DNA from: Thermoplasmata archaeon
Lineage (GTDB): Archaea; Thermoplasmatota; Thermoplasmata; Lutacidiplasmatales; UBA184
Reading direction: 5' to 3'
Length of the DNA: 9,785 nucleotides
Assembly (NCBI GenBank): GCA_030037875.1
Contig: JASHPV010000116.1
Span: 1-9,785 of the forward strand
In this document: piece by piece, positions 1-4,942 of the stretch
Position numbering within the stretch: position 1 is the first letter of the stretch
Layout of the letters: each line of letters opens with the position of its first letter
Position numbers and translations under genes: made by a program
Notes under the pieces: model-generated
Database searches by the model: none
Told to the model about the DNA's origin: nothing
The model's input: the letters and a program-made list of their open reading frames with translations, nothing else

Positions 1-840
1 CTCGACGTGGTAGCGTTCCAACAACGTACGCCGGTCTTCGGGCAGGGTTGCCCGGTATTGGTCGAAAAATTTTCGCGACTCCTCGGAATCGGCCCGGTTC
101 TCGTAGTGGACGATGAGAGGCGGTTCTTCCCGGATCCTGTGCCGGCCCTGGACCGTTTGCACCAGTTTCGGAAATGCGTGGAGGACCGTGCGCCGACGTG
201 CCCGACGAATCGCTTCCGCAACGACCTTCCGCCCGGCGCGGGTTGAATGCCTCGAGATGGTCTTGCGGTCGATATGGGAGTACCAGGTGTCGAGATACCG
301 CGCGATTCCGAACTGTTCCATGTCGCGGCGGTAGGCCCACAGGGCGGTTCGAGCCGCCCTCTGGCTTACGTTGCGGGAGAACCGGTTGTATCGGCCGACA
401 AGAATGAGGCTCGTCGCCAAACGTTTGACGTCCCACTCCCAAGGGCCGGGAAGGGTCTCGTCGAAGTCATTGATGTCGAAGACCTGATTGCGTTCGGGGG
501 TGCCAAAGACGCCGAAGTTGCTGAGATGGGCATCTCCGCACAGCTGGGCTCTGGCCCCAGTCGTCGGAGTGATGGCCAGGTCGCGTGCCATGAGAGCCGC
601 CGACCCTCGAAAGAACGCGAAAGGGGAGAGGGACATTCGGCCGTACCATATCGGGACGAGGGCAGGCACCCGATTGCGGCTCGCCGCCTCGAGGCTGTCG
701 ATGGGGTCGGGCCTCCCTTGAGGGGCGGTCCACGACGCGTGGCTCGACCGAGGGACTTTCTTCCGGGCGGCCTTTCCGGCCGCGAACCGTTGTCGGCGCG
801 ACCGAGTGGGAGCGGGGGTTCGGCCGATGGAAACTGCCAC
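1..840 (-). CDS. DUF2252 family protein (C-terminus beyond left edge)
   Basis: The minus strand is open from a GTG at 838-840 to the left edge, giving 280 residues; family members are usually 400 or more, so the C-terminal third is outside. Diagnostic DUF2252 motifs are visible: RVPALVPIWYGRM near residues 57-69, CGDAHLSNFG at 101-110, FDINDFDETLPGPWEWD at 121-137 followed by VKR. An in-frame TAA at 877-879 limits the start and GTG 840 is the only usual start codon after it. The function is unknown. The GDxHxxNF and DxNDFDE motifs resemble the catalytic loop and metal-binding Asp of aminoglycoside-phosphotransferase-like kinases, which is inference from motif shape. The Arg/Lys-rich first 35 residues look poorly conserved. 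It lies 81 bases after the AhpD-like gene on the same strand. Confidence 0.88.
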   Translation of the reverse strand, partial: MAVSIGRTPAPTRSRRQRFAAGKAARKKVPRSSHASWTAPQGRPDPIDSLEAASRNRVPALVPIWYGRMSLSPFAFFRGSAALMARDLAITPTTGARAQLCGDAHLSNFGVFGTPERNQVFDINDFDETLPGPWEWDVKRLATSLILVGRYNRFSRNVSQRAARTALWAYRRDMEQFGIARYLDTWYSHIDRKTISRHSTRAGRKVVAEAIRRARRRTVLHAFPKLVQTVQGRHRIREEPPLIVHYENRADSEESRKFFDQYRATLPEDRRTLLERYHVE

Positions 841-870
841 GCGTAACGCCCCTTCGAAAAACGGTCCGGC

Positions 871-880
871 TACTACTTAG
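871..880 (-). promoter_or_regulatory. Possible TATA-like element for the DUF2252 gene
   Basis: On the minus strand this reads CTAAGTAGTA, an AT-richer patch in GC-rich DNA centred about 35 bases before the GTG start. It would give a leader of roughly ten bases. The match is weak and based on spacing and composition only. Confidence 0.3.
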
Positions 881-917
881 ACCAATGGGAGACAGTGGCC
901 GCGACCGTCCTCGTAGT

Positions 918-930
918 CCCGCTAAGCGGG
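918..930 (-). other. Stem-loop at stop codon of AhpD-like gene
   Basis: Perfect 5-bp inverted repeat, arms CCCGC and GCGGG, three-base loop. The TAG stop (922-924) spans the loop and the start of the 3' arm. Confidence 0.5.
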
Positions 931-1452
931 CTGAGCCGGGGAGTCGGAGGACCCCGCTACCTGCTTACCGGTCGGCGGAGTCGAGGATCCTGCGCCCGAG
1001 GGCCGTTGAGTACCGAACGTGGGAGGCGTGCGAAACGCGGTCATGAGCCGGTTCCACGAGTTGATCTCGACGATGGCGATCGAGAGGTCGACCACCTCGC
1101 GCTCCGAAAATTGGGCTTTCACTCGATCCCACGAAGAATCCGGAACATGGTCCCGGAACATCAAGGTCAAGCTCTCGGTCCAGGCGAGTGCCGCCCGTTC
1201 CTTCTCGGAAAAGGCGGGGGACTCCGCCCACGCCGGGAGCGTATCTAATTGCGATTGGGGTACGCCAGCCCGGCGGGCCCGACGATAATGAACGTCGAGA
1301 CAGTAGGCACACCCGTTGATCTGCGATGCCCGAATCATCACCAGCTCGAGAAGGCCCGGAGGGAGGGTGCCGCTCCGGACGTAACGGGCGAGCTCCTCGA
1401 GCCCCTGGGTCGAGCCAGGGGCGACCGCTTGATACTCTATTCGAGCCGACAT
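922..1452 (-). CDS. Carboxymuconolactone decarboxylase / AhpD-like protein
   Basis: The 176-residue product carries the alkylhydroperoxidase signature C48-A-Y-C51-L-D-V-H55 after the conserved stretch PPGLLELVMIRASQINGCAYC. This is the redox-active CxxCxxxH motif of AhpD-type proteins, which reduce peroxides or act with thiol partners. The helical core ends with VEINSWNRLMTAFRTPP (about 128-144). Residues 145-176 are a Ser/Pro/Gly-rich tail that is probably disordered. An upstream in-frame start at 1497 would add 15 residues, but ATG 1452 is preferred because the family begins about here and AGTGA lies seven bases upstream as a weak ribosome-binding site. The Rieske gene ends 63 bases upstream on the same strand, so the two could share a transcript. 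The family assignment is firm; the substrate is unknown. Confidence 0.9.
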   Translation of the reverse strand: MSARIEYQAVAPGSTQGLEELARYVRSGTLPPGLLELVMIRASQINGCAYCLDVHYRRARRAGVPQSQLDTLPAWAESPAFSEKERAALAWTESLTLMFRDHVPDSSWDRVKAQFSEREVVDLSIAIVEINSWNRLMTAFRTPPTFGTQRPSGAGSSTPPTGKQVAGSSDSPAQPA

Positions 1453-1510
1453 CGGCCGGTCACTACCTTTCCCTAGTGCCACTTGGAGCGCGGCCACTCC
1501 ATTCTCGGTC

Positions 1511-1529
1511 TGGACTCACGGTGCGTCCA
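1511..1529 (-). other. Stem-loop at stop codon of Rieske gene
   Basis: Inverted repeat with arms TGGAC and GTCCA, 5 bp, nine-base loop. The TGA stop (1516-1518) is the last codon of the loop, directly before the 3' arm. It is the weakest of the set because of its loop size. Confidence 0.4.
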
Positions 1530-1824
1530 CGACAAGCACGTTGTTCTCGATACGGACGCGGAATGTGGGCTCCGGGACCGTGGCCGGTCCTCGAACCACT
1601 TCGCCGGTATCGAGATTGAACTGGGATCCGTGCCACGGGCACGTCACGACGTGGCCGGTCACCGGCCCTTTCTCCAAGGGTCCGCCACGATGGGTACACT
1701 TCTCGCCGATCGCTCGCAACTCTCCCCCCACGTTGAAAACGGCAACCAGGGTTCCCTTGACCTCGACGCGGACGGCCTGTCCGGGCTGGGGAGGCTTCAC
1801 CTGTGGGAAGGAGATCGGCTCCAT
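1516..1824 (-). CDS. Rieske [2Fe-2S] ferredoxin
   Basis: The 102-residue protein is a stand-alone Rieske domain, the usual size for ferredoxin-type members such as NirD-like or dioxygenase ferredoxins. The cluster ligands are visible as C43-T-H45-R-G-G-P-L and C62-P-W-H65-G-S-Q-F, with the typical FNLDTGEVVRGPA strand following. It should be a soluble one-electron carrier; the partner is not evident. The start at ATG 1824 puts MEPISFPQV at the usual N-terminus. An in-frame extension to a TTG at 1905 adds 27 Ser/Pro/Ala-rich residues that do not look like Rieske sequence. There is no clear ribosome-binding site. An AT-richer patch (CTTCAATAGGA on the minus strand, 1856-1866) lies about 36 bases upstream. 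Next downstream is the AhpD-like gene, another redox protein. Confidence 0.92.
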   Translation of the reverse strand: MEPISFPQVKPPQPGQAVRVEVKGTLVAVFNVGGELRAIGEKCTHRGGPLEKGPVTGHVVTCPWHGSQFNLDTGEVVRGPATVPEPTFRVRIENNVLVVDAP

Positions 1825-2088
1825 GGTGGTACTCGGTGCGGGTGAGGCACTCGCTCCTATTGAAGGAACTCCTGGCCGTGTACCGGCTGACTCTACACAC
1901 ACCAAACCCCGTGACAGGCGGTTTTGCGCTTTCCGGCGACAGCAAAGTGTGCATTTTGGGTCGGCGCTGGGGTTCCTCCTCGGTCAGGTGCAGGTGTAAC
2001 ACCCACGTTGAGACCCAATGGCCCGGCAAGCACCCTGCGCTCCTCGCGAGGTGGCTGCCCGGCGCTTAGGGGAGTATCCTCGACAGAC
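1825..2088. other. Intergenic spacer upstream of Rieske gene
   Basis: This 264-base gap lies between the zinc-ribbon stop and the Rieske start. It holds no convincing gene. It contains a perfect 10-bp palindrome CCTCGCGAGG (2042-2051), a small inverted repeat GGTG/CACC around 1993-2003, and AT-richer stretches near 1919-1960 that could hold the Rieske promoter. An in-frame open stretch continues the Rieske frame up to 1905 but shows no conserved sequence. Confidence 0.5.
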
Positions 2089-2094
2089 CTAGGT
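2087..2094. repeat. 8-bp palindrome at zinc-ribbon gene stop
   Basis: ACCTAGGT is a perfect palindrome containing the stop codon (2089-2091). It has no room for a loop, so it is not counted with the stop-codon stem-loops. Confidence 0.4.
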
Positions 2095-2712
2095 GGCGGT
2101 GAGTGTCAACACGCCATTGTAGGAAGAGCCAGGGCAGGTCACATTGAATTGCAATGTGTCGTTAGTATTGGCCGGAATCGTCAGGGGAACATTCGCACCG
2201 GTCAGGGTAAATCCGGTCGTAGCGGAACCGACCGTCGATATCGTGCAGGTCCCCGTCATGTTGCCGGGAACGCTCAGCGCGAGCCATAGGGTCTGGCTCT
2301 CATTTGCAGTGAATCCGTCCCAAGAGTAATTCTCGAGTCCACAGGCCGTGACGGAAGACTGAAACTCGATTTGGCTAACATCGATGGCCGGCGAGGCGAC
2401 TAGTGCGAAGTAGCCAACCGCCGCCACAACCAAGATTATGACGACGAGTCCGACCAATATCCAGACCCAAAGTCGGCGCCGGGGTCGTGCCGGAGGAGGG
2501 GCTCCGTAGGGAGGCGCACCGTATGGTGGCGCTCCGTAGGCAGGGGCACCGGCAGGAGGCGTACCCCAACCGGGCGGGGCCGGAGGAGTGCCCGCACCGG
2601 AAGAGGATAGCGGAGCGGAGGGCGCCGGGGGTAGCGGGCTCCCGCAGTACTGACAGAACGTTGCCGTGGGGGAGTTTACTCCGCCGCACTGGGGACAGTA
2701 TCGTGCCGCCAC
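2089..2712 (-). CDS. Zinc-ribbon single-pass membrane protein with sequon-rich outer domain
   Basis: The 207-residue product has four parts. Residues 6-23 form a zinc ribbon with pairs C6-P-Q-C9 and C20-Q-Y-C23. Residues 26-75 are a Pro/Ala/Gly/Tyr linker containing tandem GAPPY units. After an RPRRR stop-transfer-like cluster (76-80) comes one membrane span at about 81-105. A C-terminal domain (about 106-207) carries N-glycosylation sequons (NYS, NES, NMT, NDT, NVT) and three cysteines. The positive cluster on the linker side suggests the zinc ribbon is cytosolic and the C-terminus outside. This architecture is common in Thermoplasmatota with unknown function. The start is GTG 2712, which begins one codon pair before the ribbon; a TATA-like GATAAGTAC lies about 28 bases upstream, consistent with a leaderless message. 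The gene stands between the thioredoxin-like and Rieske genes. Confidence 0.87.
   Translation of the reverse strand: MAARYCPQCGGVNSPTATFCQYCGSPLPPAPSAPLSSSGAGTPPAPPGWGTPPAGAPAYGAPPYGAPPYGAPPPARPRRRLWVWILVGLVVIILVVAAVGYFALVASPAIDVSQIEFQSSVTACGLENYSWDGFTANESQTLWLALSVPGNMTGTCTISTVGSATTGFTLTGANVPLTIPANTNDTLQFNVTCPGSSYNGVLTLTAT
2494..2550 (-). repeat. In-gene 15-bp tandem repeat encoding GAPPY units
   Basis: Three to four imperfect 15-bp units encode GAPAY, GAPPY, GAPPY and GAPP (residues 55-73) of the zinc-ribbon protein. Third-position differences between units suggest the repeat is old or held by selection on the protein. Confidence 0.75.
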
Positions 2713-2735
2713 GATCGGGCTCGAAGCACCGGTTC

Positions 2736-2744
2736 GTACTTATC
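2736..2744 (-). promoter_or_regulatory. TATA-like element for the zinc-ribbon gene
   Basis: The minus strand reads GATAAGTAC, centred about 28 bases before the GTG at 2712. That is the spacing expected for an archaeal TATA box driving a leaderless transcript and supports this start. Confidence 0.45.
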
Positions 2745-2765
2745 CCCGATGACCCGCACGTTGGA

Positions 2766-2784
2766 CGGCTCGTTCACTGAGCCG
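2766..2784 (-). other. Stem-loop at stop codon of thioredoxin-like gene
   Basis: Perfect 6-bp inverted repeat, arms CGGCTC and GAGCCG, with a seven-base loop. The TGA stop (2774-2776) is in the middle of the loop. Confidence 0.6.
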
Positions 2785-3151
2785 AAAGGGCACCTGGGAG
2801 CTTCGCGAGCATCGCCTTGGTAATGCCAAAAAAGCGCCGGCCGTCGATGCGCTGCACCGTCTCGCCTTCCCTGAACACAATGATGGAAGGCGTGATGCGG
2901 ATCCGGAAGTCTTCCCATAGCGGTTCGTCGAGGCTCGTGATGTCCGCGATGGCGAGCGTTGCGGGAAGTTCTCCCCTTAGGGCGACGTACTGCGGCATGA
3001 AGCGCCGCGTGACCGGGCACCACGCGGCGCTGAAACAAACCACATACGTGCCGGATCGGTTCAGCCGACCGCCCGCGAAATCCGTCGAATGTAAGATCTC
3101 GAGCCCGGTGGTGGCCCAGGGGTCCTCACCTGGCGTTACCGCCTTTGGCAT
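2774..3151 (-). CDS. Thioredoxin-fold protein with single-cysteine CPVT active site
   Basis: The 125-residue product follows the thioredoxin pattern: strand YVVCFSAAWC, active site C45-P-V-T48, RRFMP helix, then the cis-proline signature ITPSIIVF (Pro88) and REGETVQRIDG. The usual CGPC is CPVT, so the resolving cysteine is replaced by threonine. Another cysteine, C39, lies six residues before the active site. A monothiol protein could act in mixed-disulfide exchange or peroxide/thiol trapping rather than as a classic dithiol reductase; this is inference. The start is ATG 3151, preceded by GGGAG five bases upstream. A GTG at 3178 in frame would add nine residues and cannot be excluded. It follows the YdjM-like gene and precedes the zinc-ribbon gene on the same strand. 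Confidence 0.85.
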   Translation of the reverse strand: MPKAVTPGEDPWATTGLEILHSTDFAGGRLNRSGTYVVCFSAAWCPVTRRFMPQYVALRGELPATLAIADITSLDEPLWEDFRIRITPSIIVFREGETVQRIDGRRFFGITKAMLAKLPGALSAQ

Positions 3152-3263
3152 TCCGTCTCCCGTGGTTTCCGGCAGCACCAGGAGCCATATGAGTACGAAC
3201 TATCATCCTCCCGTTCGCCACACAGTGTGATGCACCTCAGCCGATTTCACCGTGACCGGTGTG

Positions 3264-3283
3264 CGGGGAAGCTCATGGCCCCG
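3264..3283 (-). other. Stem-loop at stop codon of YdjM-like gene
   Basis: Perfect 5-bp repeat, arms CGGGG and CCCCG, ten-base loop with the TGA stop (3273-3275) at its centre. A second hairpin with arms CACCG and CGGTG (3248-3261, loop TGAC) follows about a dozen bases downstream on the transcript. Confidence 0.5.
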
Positions 3284-4283
3284 GTTGCAGCGCCCGGTTG
3301 GGATCCCTCCACGCGGTCCGTGTCGTTACCGAGCCGGTCGGCCCATCCACCTCGGCGAGGACTCCCGCCGACCGCCCGAAGAAAGCCATTTCCAAGGAGT
3401 ACCAAAACACGTTGAACCCGCCGGGTGCGGCCCGCGCCTCCCCGAAGTGGTGGGTTTCTCCCAGCAGCCAGCTCGCGCGCAGGGCGGGCTCATAGCTCCG
3501 GGCCAGTGCGTCTTCAGGTCCGAGGACCGGTCCTTGGCCCGCGGGGGTCCGTGGGATCTCGAGGGATTGAATGGGCGAAAGCAAGCCCCGGAGCAAGTGG
3601 TACCGGGCGAAGCGCAGTCGGAGCCGTCCGCCGGTTTCCGACCGGCCGAAGAAGAGAAAAACGAACGGGTTGGCTTGAGGGATGACTTCGTCAAAGCTGA
3701 GGCGTCGTCTCGCCACCCCCGCGCGCCATCGGGCGAGCAGCCGAACGCCAAGGTACAATAGAGCGGCCGCGAGGAGCAGCCATGCCGTTACTTCCCAGGT
3801 CCAGAGCGGCACCCGGCCTCTTTCGTAGAGCATGAGGACGTAGGAAATGACGGTGAATGACATGGCTCCCACGTTCATGATCCGGTCGGCGTCGAAGTGG
3901 TACTCGCGCAGCGAGAACGGGGCGAAGATCGGCACCGACCAGTGGTCCATCGCGTCGAGCAGGACGTGCGAGAGCCCACCCACCTCGAGCGCGACGAAAA
4001 AGTCCAGAGGAGAGCCGGTACCGAACCGGGGACCGAAGGCCCACGCAAGCGCGGGCGGTACCAAGAACGTGCCGGCGGCCGCGAGGATCGTCACCCCCAC
4101 GATCGAATGAGTGATTCCCCGGTGGCGGAGCAAGGGGAACCGGCTCGATAGCGGATACAGTATCACGTCCGCGTCCGGAAGGGCTCCTGCGAAGGCGGAG
4201 GCAACGACGTATTGCAGCCCGGACGGGCCCCAGAGCCCGAAGCCGAGCAGGTACGCGAGCAGAATGTGACTGAACGGATCCAC
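3273..4283 (-). CDS. YdjM/DUF457-type membrane metal-dependent hydrolase
   Basis: The 336-residue product matches the YdjM (DUF457) family of inner-membrane metal-dependent hydrolases. Its conserved polar residues are H6 (MDPFSHILLAYL), D37/D39 in GALPDADVIL, the HRGITHS motif near 54-60, and GLSHVLLDAMDHW near 103-115. Four to six hydrophobic spans fill the first 185 residues (about 8-33, 60-85, 95-112, 138-152, 161-184). The last 150 residues are soluble and Arg-rich and lack a recognised domain. This makes the protein longer than compact YdjM members. The enzymatic reaction is unknown for the family. The start is GTG 4283, with GGGAG five bases upstream. It is divergent from the MaoC-like gene. 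Confidence 0.85.
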   Translation of the reverse strand: MDPFSHILLAYLLGFGLWGPSGLQYVVASAFAGALPDADVILYPLSSRFPLLRHRGITHSIVGVTILAAAGTFLVPPALAWAFGPRFGTGSPLDFFVALEVGGLSHVLLDAMDHWSVPIFAPFSLREYHFDADRIMNVGAMSFTVISYVLMLYERGRVPLWTWEVTAWLLLAAALLYLGVRLLARWRAGVARRRLSFDEVIPQANPFVFLFFGRSETGGRLRLRFARYHLLRGLLSPIQSLEIPRTPAGQGPVLGPEDALARSYEPALRASWLLGETHHFGEARAAPGGFNVFWYSLEMAFFGRSAGVLAEVDGPTGSVTTRTAWRDPNRALQPGP

Positions 4284-4404
4284 GGTGGCTCCCGCCGTTT
4301 GGACAGGCTGTTAGCTCCTGAAGGTTTGCCCGCCCCGCAGAATATTGGGGAAGGAGATTTAGGCCACGACGGGTCCGGCTTGCTGGGGGAAGTACACGCC
4401 GCAG
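4284..4404. promoter_or_regulatory. Divergent promoter region between YdjM-like and MaoC-like genes
   Basis: This 121-base spacer separates two divergent starts. It holds a symmetric AATATT (4341-4346) that could serve as a TATA core in either direction, with AAGGAGAT (4351-4358) on the plus strand as a good ribosome-binding-site sequence that has no nearby start codon in the MaoC frame. Exact promoter positions are not resolved. Confidence 0.35.
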
Positions 4405-4785
4405 GTGGGCGAGAAGCAAACCATCGAACATACATTCACGGTCGAGGAAGTCCGCGCGTTCGTGGACGCATCGGGAGACAGGGGCGTGCACCACATCATC
4501 CCCGATTCTCGGGGCCGTCTGATGGTCCACGGGCTCCTGTTGGGCACGCTCCCGACGATCGCAGGGGGTCGGTTGAACTTTCTCGCTCGGGAGATGACGT
4601 TTGAGTTCCTCCGACCGGTGTTCACCGGAGAGCCGGTTCGTTGCGACGTCGTCCTAACCCGATGGGACGCGGAGGGGGACCGCGCTCGGGTGAACGCAGA
4701 ATGGGAATGCGTGAATCACGATCAGCAGATTGTCATGCGGGGCCGCGCCAGCGGCGTCGCCAGGGCGCCAGCAAGTCCGGGCTGA
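4405..4785 (+). CDS. Short MaoC-like hotdog-fold protein (probable acyl-CoA dehydratase/hydratase type)
   Basis: The 126-residue product shows MaoC/(R)-hydratase features: FTVEEVRAFVDASGD (11-25), GRLMVHGLLLGTL (the hot-dog helix motif), and FLRPVFTGEPVRCDVVL. D25 and H30 lie five residues apart, the spacing of the Asp/His catalytic dyad in (R)-specific enoyl-CoA hydratases. The loop between is shortened and reads DRGVHH instead of the usual D-x-N-P-x-H, so activity is plausible but not certain. The start is GTG 4405, the only usual start codon in frame after a TAG at 4360-4362. The intervening codons also read plausibly (GKYTPQVGE), so the true N-terminus could be slightly upstream with an unusual start. 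Fatty-acyl or PHA-type substrates are the family norm. Confidence 0.82.
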   Translation: MGEKQTIEHTFTVEEVRAFVDASGDRGVHHIIPDSRGRLMVHGLLLGTLPTIAGGRLNFLAREMTFEFLRPVFTGEPVRCDVVLTRWDAEGDRARVNAEWECVNHDQQIVMRGRASGVARAPASPG

Positions 4786-4808
4786 CTGGAACCGGCCCGA
4801 CCGGACTT
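4773..4808 (+). other. Stem-loop around stop codon of MaoC-like gene
   Basis: Perfect 8-bp inverted repeat, arms AAGTCCGG (4773-4780) and CCGGACTT (4801-4808). The TGA stop (4783-4785) lies near the start of the 20-base loop. An alternative nested pairing CGGGC (4778-4782) with GCCCG (4795-4799) competes with the inner part. Confidence 0.55.
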
Positions 4809-4902
4809 CCGTGTCGGGCCGAATGTTGCATGCACTGATCGTGCTCAGCTCCCCTCCGCGAAACGATTAGGACGGACGAGCCCGCCTGCGGCGCCCGACC
4901 GG

Positions 4903-4914
4903 AAATATTGATAA
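4903..4914 (+). promoter_or_regulatory. TATA-like element for the M13 peptidase gene
   Basis: AAATATTGATAA is the most AT-rich stretch of the 157-base spacer and is centred about 35 bases before the GTG start at 4943, implying a leader of about ten bases. Confidence 0.5.
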
Positions 4915-4942
4915 CTCGGCCGGTCTGGTCCTCGCCCGACGG

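Noticed and set aside
247..846. A 199-codon plus-strand open frame opposite the DUF2252 gene
   Set aside because: It lacks recognisable domains and lies codon-for-codon antisense to the clearly conserved DUF2252 motifs, so it is a GC-rich shadow.
1463..2029. A 188-codon minus-strand open frame overlapping the Rieske gene
   Set aside because: It is Arg-rich, low in conserved pattern, and out of frame with the Rieske motifs that identify the real gene.
4500..4514. Perfect 6-bp hairpin (arms CCCCGA and TCGGGG) inside the MaoC-like gene
   Set aside because: It lies mid-gene away from any start or stop and shows that such stems arise by background in this GC-rich DNA. It is kept as a caution for the stop-codon pattern.
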